64,000 nucleotides of DNA from NCBI RefSeq assembly GCF_018219455.1, contig NZ_CP056122.1, positions 3,838,065-3,902,064 on the forward strand, in the 5' to 3' direction. The notes beneath the pieces were generated by a model. It made no database searches. It was not told the origin of the DNA and saw only the letters and a program-made list of their open reading frames with translations. This document shows positions 53,971 through 63,323 of the stretch, piece by piece. Within the stretch, counting starts at the first letter, position 1. Every line of letters begins with the position of its first letter. The DNA is from Moritella sp. 5 (GTDB lineage: Bacteria; Pseudomonadota; Gammaproteobacteria; Enterobacterales; Moritellaceae). The position numbers and the translations under genes were made by a program.

Positions 53971-56900
53971 TTAAGCAACATCTTTCACTACATGCACACC
54001 TTTTACTTGTCTAGCTGATTGTTCTGATCGTAATTTTTCTGATTGCTCAGCTAATTCCGCCTCTAACATAGCTTCAACATGACCCGGAGAATGCGTTGTT
54101 CCCGAAATCAAGCGATACATTGCCGGAATAACCAATAAGGTTACTAAGGTCGCAAACGCCATCCCAAAGAACACGACAGTACCTACAGCAACACGACTTT
54201 CTGCACCCGCCCCGCTGGATAATATTAATGGGATTGAGCCTGCTAACGTTGTGAATGCCGTCATTAGAATTGGACGTAAACGACGTGCAGACGCATCAAC
54301 AATGGCTTGCTCTAGAGCGACGCCGCGGTCACGTAGCTGGTTGGCAAATTCAACGATTAGGATACCGTTCTTCGTCACCATACCAATTAACATGATCATA
54401 CCAATCTGACTGTAAATATTCAGGCCAACGCCCATGAAATACAGGCCTAAGAAACCACCCAGTACCCCCATCGGCACGGTGAACATCACCACCATCGGAT
54501 TAATAAAGCTTTCAAACTGCGCCGCTAATACTAAATAAGCAACCAGCAGAGCTAAACCAAATACAATTAAGATACTACTTTGGTTTTCTTTAAAGTCTTT
54601 TGATTCACCAGAATAAGCAATGGAGATATCACTCGGTAATGATTCTATCGCTTGTGCATCCAAGAAATCCAATACTTCACCTAAGGTATAGCCGTCACCC
54701 AAACTGCCGCTTAAGGTAATAGATTTTTGTTTATTGCTATGTGATAAACGACTTGCTGAAGCCACTTCTTCGATTGTAGTAATGGTATCCAGCGTAATCA
54801 GATCACCATTGGCACTACGAATATAAATTTGGCTTAGATCGTTGACGTTGTTAAAGCTGTTTTCATCACCACGCAGGTAAACATCATACTCTTCACCACG
54901 TTCGATATAACTGGTTTGACTACGACCACCAAGCATTATTTCTAACGTTGTTGATACTTCATCAACGCTGATACCAAGTTCTCCAGCCCGCTCTTTATCA
55001 ATACTCACCACCAGCTCAGGGGTTTTTTCAGAATAATCTAGGTCTCCACCAACCAATACACCTGCATCCTCGGCTTTTTGTTTTAGTAATTCCGCCCACT
55101 TTTCTAATTCCGAATAATCAGAACCACCGAGTACGTATTGCACTGGGTCACTCGAACCGCCACGGAAACCAGGCATTATTGGACGAACCATCACATCGGG
55201 AATATCTTTTAACGCTTTTGCCACCATGCCTAATGCTTCACCAGCACTGACACTACGATCAGCCCAATCTTCAAGAATAATGATCACAAAACCGGTTTGA
55301 TCCCCGGCACGGCCACCAAATGCAGGCGCCTCCGTGCTAAAGGATTTGATAACACCTTGCCCCACTAAAGGTAATAAGCGCGCTTCAACAATATCCATGT
55401 TTTCAGTCATACGGTTAAAGCTCGTACCTTCCGCACCTTTGACAAACGCAAATAATACACCGCGATCTTCTTGCGGTGATAGCTGTGACGGTACTTGCTT
55501 CATCAAGAAAAAGCTGCCAGCAACACAAGCGATAATAACCACAGGCGCTGCCAAACGATATTTAATAGCCTTAACAACAATACCGCGATAACCGTTTTCT
55601 AACCGTTCGAATAATCCTTCCATCCATAAACTAAAGCGGCTAGTTTTTTGTTCTGTTTTTAACATTTTGCTGGCAAGTACCGGCGTTAGTGTCAGTGCAA
55701 TCAATGAAGAGAAAATCACTGACATTGCTAACAATACCGAAAATTCAGTAAATAACAGGCCCACCATACCATCCATAAAAGAGATAGGCAGGAACACCAT
55801 CACCAATACCATTGTCGTAGCGACTACCGCAAAACCAACTTCTCGCGTACCTTTATAAGCAGCGAGCAGTGGCTTCTCACCTTGCTCAATGTGATGGAAA
55901 ATATTCTCGATCACGACAATAGCATCATCCACAACTAGACCAATCGATAGAATAAGTGCCATTAAGGTAATTAAGTTAATCGAAAAACCAAAATAATAAG
56001 CAGCAATAAATGACGATATTAACGATACTGGTACGGTAACCGCGGGGATCAAGGTAGCGCGCGCCTGACCAATAAAGATGTATAAGACGAGTACAACTAA
56101 ACCACCCGTGATGAATAGCGTGCTGTACACTTCCGAAATAGATTGGTCAATAAACACCGTTGAATCGTAATCAACCGCTAAGCTCATGCCTTTCGGTAAG
56201 AAGCTTTGCATCTTATCAACTTCCGCATGCACTGCTTTCGCAACATCGAGTGGGTTCGCATCCGATTGCGCGACAATGCCTAAACTAAGATTAACGATAC
56301 CATTGCTTTTAAATGACGAGCTTTCATTCTGGGCCCCGACATAGACTTGTGCCACATCGCGTAAATAAACAGGTGAACCGTCACTTGCAGTACGTACTAC
56401 AAGGTACTCAAAGTCTTGTGGTTTCGCATATAATCGCGCCGTACGCACTGACATTACCGTGGTATCATTACGTACTTCACCACCTGGATTTTCGACATTT
56501 TCAGTTTTCAATGCAGTGACGATATCATTGGTTGTTACTGCTCGGCCAGCCATTAAATCAGGGAACAGCTTAACGTACATAACCTGATATAACCCACCCG
56601 ATAAACCGACCGAACTCACACCAGAAATCAAGCTAAAACGATCTTCTAATACCCGCTGAGCGTAATCAGTCAGCTGAGTTCTATCCATTTCCGTTGAGTT
56701 TAAATTGATATAAACTGAGGGTTCACCATTGCCATTATCTTTCGATACGATGGGGTCATCCGCTTCATTAGGCAGGCTGCGCTGCGCTTTCGCAACCGCA
56801 TCACGAATATCACTGACGCCTTCTGTTAAGTTCCAACCCAAATCAAAGGTAACAGTAATACGCGACATACCATTACGGGTTACTGACCTTACTTCATCTA

Positions 56901-57129
56901 TACCACTAATGCCGGTAATTTGATCTTCAATGACAGACGTGACCTGGCTTTCCATAATGGATGCAGCAGCACCTTCATAACGCGTCATTACGCTCACAAC
57001 AGGGCTTTCAACATCCGGCATTTCACGTACCGCAAGTTTACTAAACGACACAGCACCAAAAACACAAAGCAATAAGCTTAATACAATAGCGACGACCGGT
57101 CGTTTAACTGACGTATCAGACAACCACAT
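53971..57129 (-). CDS. RND efflux pump inner-membrane subunit (HAE1-type)
   Basis: A 1052-aa proton-driven multidrug efflux transporter with the two-fold 12-helix layout. The helix-4 acidic pair is in LSIGLVVDDAIVVIENI and the helix-10 Lys region is in GMVTKNGILIVEFANQLRDRG. The starting segment WLSDTSVKRPVVAIVLSLL is typical of the MexF/AcrB-like group. The ATG overlaps the stop of the MFP gene (TAATG). No outer-membrane factor or local regulator is in the operon, so it must use one from elsewhere. A terminator lies downstream. Confidence 0.94.
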   Translation of the reverse strand: MWLSDTSVKRPVVAIVLSLLLCVFGAVSFSKLAVREMPDVESPVVSVMTRYEGAAASIMESQVTSVIEDQITGISGIDEVRSVTRNGMSRITVTFDLGWNLTEGVSDIRDAVAKAQRSLPNEADDPIVSKDNGNGEPSVYINLNSTEMDRTQLTDYAQRVLEDRFSLISGVSSVGLSGGLYQVMYVKLFPDLMAGRAVTTNDIVTALKTENVENPGGEVRNDTTVMSVRTARLYAKPQDFEYLVVRTASDGSPVYLRDVAQVYVGAQNESSSFKSNGIVNLSLGIVAQSDANPLDVAKAVHAEVDKMQSFLPKGMSLAVDYDSTVFIDQSISEVYSTLFITGGLVVLVLYIFIGQARATLIPAVTVPVSLISSFIAAYYFGFSINLITLMALILSIGLVVDDAIVVIENIFHHIEQGEKPLLAAYKGTREVGFAVVATTMVLVMVFLPISFMDGMVGLLFTEFSVLLAMSVIFSSLIALTLTPVLASKMLKTEQKTSRFSLWMEGLFERLENGYRGIVVKAIKYRLAAPVVIIACVAGSFFLMKQVPSQLSPQEDRGVLFAFVKGAEGTSFNRMTENMDIVEARLLPLVGQGVIKSFSTEAPAFGGRAGDQTGFVIIILEDWADRSVSAGEALGMVAKALKDIPDVMVRPIMPGFRGGSSDPVQYVLGGSDYSELEKWAELLKQKAEDAGVLVGGDLDYSEKTPELVVSIDKERAGELGISVDEVSTTLEIMLGGRSQTSYIERGEEYDVYLRGDENSFNNVNDLSQIYIRSANGDLITLDTITTIEEVASASRLSHSNKQKSITLSGSLGDGYTLGEVLDFLDAQAIESLPSDISIAYSGESKDFKENQSSILIVFGLALLVAYLVLAAQFESFINPMVVMFTVPMGVLGGFLGLYFMGVGLNIYSQIGMIMLIGMVTKNGILIVEFANQLRDRGVALEQAIVDASARRLRPILMTAFTTLAGSIPLILSSGAGAESRVAVGTVVFFGMAFATLVTLLVIPAMYRLISGTTHSPGHVEAMLEAELAEQSEKLRSEQSARQVKGVHVVKDVA

Positions 57130-58193
57130 TAGTTAGTCTCCTGTTGGCCAGTCAAATCATTAACTTTCAGCCCATTGCGCATATTAACTAAGCCTTGAAC
57201 AACGATACGATCACCAATTTCTAAACCACTTTCAATCAGTACTTGATCAACAATACGTGCACCTAACGATACTTGGGTACGCGTCACTCGTGCATCTTCA
57301 CCAACCACATACACAAAGCGTTTAGTACCCGAATACTCCAACGCTTGTACTGGAATAATTGGTTCATTAATTGCGGGGAAAACCACACTTGATGACATCA
57401 TCATGCCCGGTTTAAGACGATTATCTTTATTCTCAAAATTTACCCGAACGCGCAGATTTAATGTTTCAGCGTTAATCCGTGAATCGATAGCAACCACTTC
57501 ACCTTTAAAGCTGCTGCCAGACCATGCCCGACTTGTTGCGGTAACGACCATGCCTGTTGATAATTGCGATAAATAACGCTCAGGCACTGCAAGATCCAGT
57601 TGCATCGTCGATAAGTCATCCAATGTTAATAGTTCGGTGCCAACCGACACCATTTTTCCTCGGCTAAAATCTAACAAACCAACCGTACCAGCGAAAGGTG
57701 CTGTTAAATAATGATCATCCACATTCGCTTGTGCTGCCGCTAAACGCGCCTTTGCAATAGCCACTAATGCCGTTTGTGCATACACTTCGGTTTGCGTGAT
57801 AGCGTTACTTTTTACCAGTGTTGAATATTCATTTAGCTTACGTTTTTCATCAGTAAAATAAGCGTTTGCCTCCATCAATGCAGCTTGTGCTTTACTGTCA
57901 TCGAGTTGCACTAACAGCTGCCCGACTTCCACCGTTTGATTGGCTCGAATCTTAATACTGTCGACTTTACCTGCCACTTCAGGTGCCACACTAACAAATT
58001 GATCTGACTGTAATTTACCAATCAATGAAATTGATTGTGAAACTTCATGATATTGCACGGTATCCGTATATACAGAAACCACACGTTCAGCACCTTTTCC
58101 AGCATTGCCACCTTTGGCATGAACGGGAGCCGTATAGCTAGCGAAGCTAAAAATAAGAGCGCTAATTATCGTAAGGGAAGTACGTTTATACAT
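57129..58193 (-). CDS. RND efflux membrane-fusion (periplasmic adaptor) protein
   Basis: A 354-aa adaptor from the ATG at 58193 (AAGAGA upstream; the earlier frame start has no support). A signal peptide ends PVHAKG. Recognisable: a lipoyl half-motif VAPEVAGKVDSIKIRANQTVEVGQLLVQLDD, an alpha-hairpin, the second lipoyl half DHYLTAPFAGTVGLLDFSRGKMVSVG, and a beta-barrel portion. It links the pump to the outer-membrane channel. Directly coupled to the pump gene. Confidence 0.92.
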   Translation of the reverse strand: MYKRTSLTIISALIFSFASYTAPVHAKGGNAGKGAERVVSVYTDTVQYHEVSQSISLIGKLQSDQFVSVAPEVAGKVDSIKIRANQTVEVGQLLVQLDDSKAQAALMEANAYFTDEKRKLNEYSTLVKSNAITQTEVYAQTALVAIAKARLAAAQANVDDHYLTAPFAGTVGLLDFSRGKMVSVGTELLTLDDLSTMQLDLAVPERYLSQLSTGMVVTATSRAWSGSSFKGEVVAIDSRINAETLNLRVRVNFENKDNRLKPGMMMSSSVVFPAINEPIIPVQALEYSGTKRFVYVVGEDARVTRTQVSLGARIVDQVLIESGLEIGDRIVVQGLVNMRNGLKVNDLTGQQETN

Positions 58194-58469
58194 TATATCT
58201 CTTCTATAAAAATGAGCGTGGCAGCTTTCATCCATGAATAGCGCGTCTAAAATTTTGATATCGTATAATACCGTAAAATAGGCAGGAGAATATGGAGAAA
58301 ATGAGGAGATTGAGGTCAGCGAGTGTAAATTTTGTCAGTTTATTCATTAGCCTAAATATCATTACCTATGCTATAGAAATAATGTGACACGTAGAAGCCA
58401 CTAGCATAGATACAAAACCCTCGAATTTTTAAAATCATCTTATAAAAAAACGAAGGCTTTACTTATTAT

Positions 58470-59012
58470 TTACACGACAAACTGCGCGGCAATACGTAAG
58501 TAATGCGTTAAATCAGGATGTTCTAATTCAATATGTTTACCAAGGTCATCAAATAAACGTACTTGTAATGCATCTTTATAAAATGGCTCTTGTTCGAAGT
58601 CAGCAATCTCTTTAAGATTCATAGGACCGCCTTGTACGGCAAGTGTATCTTGCGATGCTTGGCTCAATTGACCATGATATTTGGGTTTTACAGCGCACAT
58701 ATAACGCTTTGCTTGCACATGTAGTGCAATACCATCAATAATTTTTTTCGGAAAATACGGCGCTAAGAATTTAGCCCCAACATCTTCGTGATAACCATCA
58801 ATACCGTTTTCGGTAATATCTTCTGGTAGTTCTAAAATCAAATGACCGAAATCATGTAATAACGCCGCCGTAATGATCGCATCGCTACTATTTTTTTGCT
58901 CGGCGTAGTAGGCTGACTGCAGCATATGCTCACCCATGGAAATATGCTCACCATAAGCAACGTGACCATTTTCTTCGAACTGCTGTTTAATAAACGCAAT
59001 AATATCCATCAT
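58470..59012 (-). CDS. TmpB-like HD-domain phosphonate oxygenase
   Basis: A 180-aa HD-domain protein of the mixed-valent di-iron oxygenase family (PhnZ/TmpB). Metal ligands are visible as His29, the HD pair His53-Asp54 in LLHDFGHLI, His75 in YHEDVGA, and His98 with Lys102 in LHVQAKRYMC. The QGGPM ending motif is typical. Tyr20 and Glu22 precede the first ligand. Such enzymes use oxygen to cleave the C-P bond of an alpha-hydroxy phosphonate. Coupled to the upstream TmpA-like gene by an ATGA overlap. TmpB would form glycine betaine and phosphate; a 2-aminoethylphosphonate version (PhnZ) is the alternative. Confidence 0.8.
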   Translation of the reverse strand: MMDIIAFIKQQFEENGHVAYGEHISMGEHMLQSAYYAEQKNSSDAIITAALLHDFGHLILELPEDITENGIDGYHEDVGAKFLAPYFPKKIIDGIALHVQAKRYMCAVKPKYHGQLSQASQDTLAVQGGPMNLKEIADFEQEPFYKDALQVRLFDDLGKHIELEHPDLTHYLRIAAQFVV

Positions 59013-60136
59013 TTAATCTCCACGTTAGACTCTAATTTAATTTCTAACGTCGTCTCTAACTTAGTCTCAAGTACCGCTAAGGTACTTTTTAAAGAATCAA
59101 TGTCGGCGTAACAGCCTTGTAGATGACGCGCCCCTTCGGCCGCTACTTCTCGGCCATGTAAAATACGCTCATTATTAAAGATCATCAGTTCGCCCGGTTG
59201 TAGAGTACACGAGAACTTACACTCTTCACTGTGTAAGATCCGGCTGAAGTTTTGATATGCTTCATAAAATGCAGCCATCTCAGCAAACGGTAATTTGATC
59301 GCTTGGATGGAGCGGTTATTTAAACGGATACGCTCGAGTTGACCACTATTGTTTAACTCAATAATATAACCGGTATGTTCAAGATGCGTCTCATCATTCT
59401 TAAAGCGATAAGTCACTGGCGTCGAGGTTAATAACTCATACTGCTGTGGATAACGTTGCTGTAATAATTGCGCCGCATAAAAGCCATCCGTTAACGCGGT
59501 TATTCCGCCCTGTTCAGCACTCACTAAGCAATGTAATAACTGTAATGTCGGTACTGGATGGCGATAAGCATTGTCGGTATGCAGGCTTAATGGTTTTGGG
59601 GTATAGGCTAAATTAACCGGATTTTCTTCAGAGATAACTTCGAAATGGCTGCCGTAATTGGTGTCTCGCACAAAGCCAAACTGCTTTACGACCTCAAATA
59701 GCTGTTTATCGGTATTTGGGACATCTTGTAAAAATGCCAAGCCAAATTGATCAACAGCACGTAACCAGTCACGTTTAATCGTATTACGACTCAGTACGTC
59801 TGGATAGCTAAAGGTGATGTCTGATGCGGCTAACTGCCCATCCCACAATACCCGATGATCGACGTCAACCCCCTTGTTCTCACAACTCTGCATACTGTCT
59901 AAGAAGTCTTGACTGTAATGACTGCAATGTCCATCTTGCCAAGTGATCACTAAATTATCATTTTCAATAGTAACCACTTCGGGTTTTATCGCTAAATCTA
60001 AATCAAGGATTTCTTGCAAGCGTTGCCCAGACGAATGTAAACAGTCGTTGCAACGACAATTATCTTTTAACCAAAAATAATGAAAAGGCTGATTATTATA
60101 AATAAGGTGAGAAGCGCGTTGTGTAAACATAGACAA
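59009..60136 (-). CDS. TmpA-like 2-oxoglutarate dioxygenase (BBOX-like)
   Basis: A 375-aa protein with an N-terminal zinc-binding domain (CRCNDC at 27-32, like gamma-butyrobetaine hydroxylase) and a TauD-type Fe(II)/2-oxoglutarate domain. The iron ligands are His186 and Asp188 (LSLHTDNAYRH) and His327 (RILHGREV). In phosphonate operons this fusion is TmpA, which hydroxylates 2-(trimethylammonio)ethylphosphonate. Its fusion partner here is exactly the TmpB-like oxygenase. Butyrobetaine hydroxylase is the alternative. The binding-protein gene lies 107 bp upstream. Confidence 0.8.
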   Translation of the reverse strand: MSMFTQRASHLIYNNQPFHYFWLKDNCRCNDCLHSSGQRLQEILDLDLAIKPEVVTIENDNLVITWQDGHCSHYSQDFLDSMQSCENKGVDVDHRVLWDGQLAASDITFSYPDVLSRNTIKRDWLRAVDQFGLAFLQDVPNTDKQLFEVVKQFGFVRDTNYGSHFEVISEENPVNLAYTPKPLSLHTDNAYRHPVPTLQLLHCLVSAEQGGITALTDGFYAAQLLQQRYPQQYELLTSTPVTYRFKNDETHLEHTGYIIELNNSGQLERIRLNNRSIQAIKLPFAEMAAFYEAYQNFSRILHSEECKFSCTLQPGELMIFNNERILHGREVAAEGARHLQGCYADIDSLKSTLAVLETKLETTLEIKLESNVEIK

Positions 60137-60243
60137 GTCCTGTTATCAAAAAATATCAATGCAATAAGATCATCATAATCTCTTACTGCACCGATTTAAC
60201 TAAAATAGTGAGTTGAATTGAAACTATAAAAAATAGCGTTAAA

Positions 60244-61254
60244 TTAGCCTTTCGATTCTGATTTATTATTAAATTTATCAGACCACTTAGTGAGTACCGC
60301 GCTACGATCATTAGCCATTTTACCAAAGTCCATATCGACGATTGCATCCTCTACGTTTGGATAGTTTGCAACAGCGCCATTCACGTCTTTATGACCAACT
60401 ACAGGATAAATCGTGTTGTACATTTTGTTAGCATCCAGTGATAACGACCAATCCACCAGCTTCTTAGCCGCGTCAGAATTAGCATTTACTAGGCCAACAG
60501 ACTCCGTATCCCAGCCTATGCCCTTAGGTAAAATTAAGTCAATCGGTGCGCCTTGAGATTTCAACTTCGAACCTCGAATCGCCGCAGATATACCGATCAC
60601 AGTTTCCCCCATTGCCGACTGAACACAAGGTTTAGAACCCGAATGGGTATAATGCGCAATATTTTTATCCAACTGCTCCATATACTGCCAACCCTGTTGC
60701 TCGCCCATCCCTTGTAACCAGGCTATTACTTGGGTATAACCGGTACCCGATGAACCTGGATTAGGCATCACGATGTGACCTTTGTAGACAGGATCTAATA
60801 AGTCTTCCCAGGTTTTCGGTTTTGGTAAACCAAGTTGCTTAGCAACAATGGTATTAAAGCAAACAGTATTAAAGAAGGCGTCATTACCAAACCAGGCTTT
60901 GTTTTCTTCTGGGTCAACCATGCTCGTTTTTAAACCATCAAGATTAGCTGGGGTATAAGGTTTAACAATCCCGTTATCTTTAAGTAATGCTAATGATGAA
61001 CCCGCCAGTCCCCACACGACATCCGCTTTCGCATTTTGACCTTCGGCTAATAATTTCGCCGTCATCACCCCCGTTGAATCTCGTACCCATTTAATATCGA
61101 TATCGGGATGAGCCTCTTCAAAAGTATTTTTGAATAAGGCTAAAAGGTCCGTTTCAAAAGAGGTATAAACGGTCAGTTCCTCTTTCGCAAACGCTGGAGA
61201 AGAAGCACCTAAAATGATGGCGGCAGTGAGTATTGACTGTTTAAAAATGTGCAT
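60244..61254 (-). CDS. AepX-like phosphonate-binding ABC transporter protein
   Basis: A 336-aa periplasmic binding protein of the iron/2-aminoethylphosphonate type (FbpA-like fold). Start at the ATG at 61254, with AAAGG upstream and a signal peptide ending SSPAFAKE. Mature pieces are LTVYTSFETDLLALFKNTF, DVVWGLAGSSLALLKDNG and PNPGSSGTGYTQVIAW. The latter is typical of AepX/PhnS. It is first in the phosphonate operon; the permease and ATPase genes are not in the window, so it must share one or lie with them elsewhere. Confidence 0.82.
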   Translation of the reverse strand: MHIFKQSILTAAIILGASSPAFAKEELTVYTSFETDLLALFKNTFEEAHPDIDIKWVRDSTGVMTAKLLAEGQNAKADVVWGLAGSSLALLKDNGIVKPYTPANLDGLKTSMVDPEENKAWFGNDAFFNTVCFNTIVAKQLGLPKPKTWEDLLDPVYKGHIVMPNPGSSGTGYTQVIAWLQGMGEQQGWQYMEQLDKNIAHYTHSGSKPCVQSAMGETVIGISAAIRGSKLKSQGAPIDLILPKGIGWDTESVGLVNANSDAAKKLVDWSLSLDANKMYNTIYPVVGHKDVNGAVANYPNVEDAIVDMDFGKMANDRSAVLTKWSDKFNNKSESKG

Positions 61255-61445
61255 CAATAACATCCTTTATTGATAAATTAATTGATAACTTTCTAGACAA
61301 TAGATAAGTATTTATGACGCATATTCTAGACTGGGTATGTGACAGTTTTATGCCGTTATTATTTCGATAATATGAAATTTTGTCATTAAAACTAAATAAT
61401 CAGATGCTAGTTTAATGGTGTATTCAACTAAAATAGAGCACTAAC

Positions 61446-62117
61446 ATGACATCGACTGTTTCAAACACCGTTCCAAATTATCTCAACCCTGATATCGCGT
61501 CAGATCTGACTTTATTGGATATTCCTATTATTGAAGCCACTGCAGAAAGCCTAAAAGGTTATGGTTTTTTTGTCGACAACCCTGAGTCTTTTGACATCGA
61601 GATCACGCGCTGGCCAGCCCAAGGTTGGCGAAAAGTCGATGAAGATACAGGTGATGAAGGTGGGGTGACTGAAGGGACCTTTATTAGTACCTGGAAAGGT
61701 GATTACTTATTTGGTCGTAATAAAGCCGTCGATGGCCATTATATTATCGGTTATAACCAACGCCCAGAAATAGCTGTAGATACGCATAATGACAAACCAA
61801 GCCAGCTGATCTTATGGCACGCCAACTATCATCCCGATGGTGGTCAGATGTTTTATCCTAAATCTAACCAGCCATTCTTAGTGCCACTAGCACTGCCTGG
61901 CGATGACGTGAAACCACAAGATTTTGTGTGTTTTTATTTCAGTGGTGAACGCGGCGCCTATATACATGCCGATATTTGGCATGAAGGCGTATTTGCCATT
62001 GAAGGAGAACAAGAATTTGCCGATAAACAAGGCGCTGTACACGCCCGTGTATCGGTTGATTTTGGCAAGGAGTTTAACTGCTTATTACGTGTTGACTTAA
62101 CTCAGCTGCCAACATAA
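61446..62117 (+). CDS. Ureidoglycolate lyase (AllA)-like cupin protein
   Basis: A 223-aa cupin-like protein. The pattern LIILWH-like ANYHPDGGQMFYP, then PFLVPLALPGDDVKPQDFVCFYFSGERGAYIHADIWHEGVF, matches the AllA fold, with the characteristic TFISTWKGDYLFGRN region before it. The usual AllA role is release of urea from ureidoglycolate, but no purine/allantoin gene is here. It lies divergent from the phosphonate operon, sharing a 190-bp region. A role in that pathway is only suggested by position. Confidence 0.65.
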   Translation: MTSTVSNTVPNYLNPDIASDLTLLDIPIIEATAESLKGYGFFVDNPESFDIEITRWPAQGWRKVDEDTGDEGGVTEGTFISTWKGDYLFGRNKAVDGHYIIGYNQRPEIAVDTHNDKPSQLILWHANYHPDGGQMFYPKSNQPFLVPLALPGDDVKPQDFVCFYFSGERGAYIHADIWHEGVFAIEGEQEFADKQGAVHARVSVDFGKEFNCLLRVDLTQLPT

Positions 62118-62143
62118 TACGCCGTAACTTTTAAGCGTAATAT

Positions 62144-62779
62144 TTAACGGTAAAGCGCATCCACTTCACCGTTTTTAATACGCATATTCACACGTAGTAG
62201 AGCATGTTGGGCAATCTTTAGTACGTCTTTCATGCTCTCATAACAATCCTGTTCATTATTTCCGTAAGCAAAAAAGTTTAGCGTCACTTGATGACCCATG
62301 CCACCACTATCTGGTTTATCACCGAGTGCTAAATAACATGTTGGTGATTGCGATAAACCAATCGCGCCAGTGTTGAAGCTCGGTTTCATCGACGATGCCA
62401 TTGATTGAATATTATTCATTAACCAATTAATGCTTTTTTCCTGACAGTTTTCGGGAATATCTCGAAACAAAATCATTAACCGAGCGCTGCATTTTTTCGC
62501 ATATGAATATTGTGGGTCCCGGTTATCTTCTACCGCATTAAACACACAATCGTTACTTTCCAATAGCGAACTTGAACCATTTACCCACTCAATTAAGCTA
62601 TAAAACTGTTCAACAAAGTCCCATGTATTAAATGGCAGCAGATCTTCTAATGCACTACGGATCAACTTAGGCTGTCGTTTAAAGTCCATGTAAACACTCG
62701 ACTCATCCGATACCATATTCGTCCACGGATGAGATCTTAACGCTGAGTCATCAATTTTTTTGGAAATAAAAACGTCCAC
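62144..62779 (-). CDS. Hypothetical protein, 211 aa
   Basis: A soluble protein beginning with a GTG. Pieces that may be conserved: TWDFVEQFYSLIEWVNGSSS, SLLESNDCVF, ARLMILFRDIPENCQEKSINWL, LNFFAYGNNEQDCYESMKDV. Mixed alpha/beta by appearance. I do not recognise a family. It lies upstream of nothing on its strand, 44 bp after the frameshifted DUF3859 gene. Confidence 0.65.
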   Translation of the reverse strand: MDVFISKKIDDSALRSHPWTNMVSDESSVYMDFKRQPKLIRSALEDLLPFNTWDFVEQFYSLIEWVNGSSSLLESNDCVFNAVEDNRDPQYSYAKKCSARLMILFRDIPENCQEKSINWLMNNIQSMASSMKPSFNTGAIGLSQSPTCYLALGDKPDSGGMGHQVTLNFFAYGNNEQDCYESMKDVLKIAQHALLRVNMRIKNGEVDALYR

Positions 62780-62823
62780 AGTTACTGCCTTTGTTGGTTA
62801 TACATAATAATGAAGGTTGAATT

Positions 62824-63218
62824 TTAACAGTGTTCCAGCGATATATTAAAAGTTTTATCGGCTAAAATTTTATTATCGAGTTCAATCGTCATCCGCCAGT
62901 CACCACATTTATCAGCAATCGGCTGCCACACAGTATCACCTAAATAAAATTGCCAATCGTTATTCGTCACATGAACTTCCCCAGTAAATGGCATACGCAC
63001 ATTGCCTTCAGCATCTAAAATACCAGGGTGAGCAATACAAAAACGGATCTTGGCACCACGGGCTTTTTTAATATTCACGATAAAGCCAAACTCATATCAA
63101 TTTCGGCAGGAATATTTGTAGTGAACTGCTGAATACTCGGTAAGTCTTTTGATTTGCTCTGCCATTGAGAATGAATGCCATATGTTTGCATTTTAGTGAC
63201 GGGTTTGTATTTAGCCAT
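62824..63218 (-). pseudogene. DUF3859-like gene with a one-base frameshift
   Basis: Reading frame 1 from the ATG at 63218 (AGGTGA upstream) gives MAKYKPVTKMQTYGIHSQWQ ... TNIPAEIDM, then stops at 63077-63075. From about 63094 on, another frame continues EFGFIVNIKKARG and ends at 62824 with WRMTIELDNK. The joined product would be about 132 aa and looks like a whole DUF3859 domain protein. One inserted G after ATG at about 63094 restores the frame (ATGGAGTTT instead of ATGAGTTT). It is a real frameshift or a sequencing error. The C-terminal 84-aa piece alone would be an incomplete domain. Function of the family is unknown. Confidence 0.82.
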
Positions 63219-63323
63219 TGCTTCACCTAGGGATAATCAGAAATTAATGCGTTCAATAACACCGTATAATACCGATGACTAGCGCTTGTGGAAAGATGTA
63301 AAACACCACCCCACAAAAGCTAA

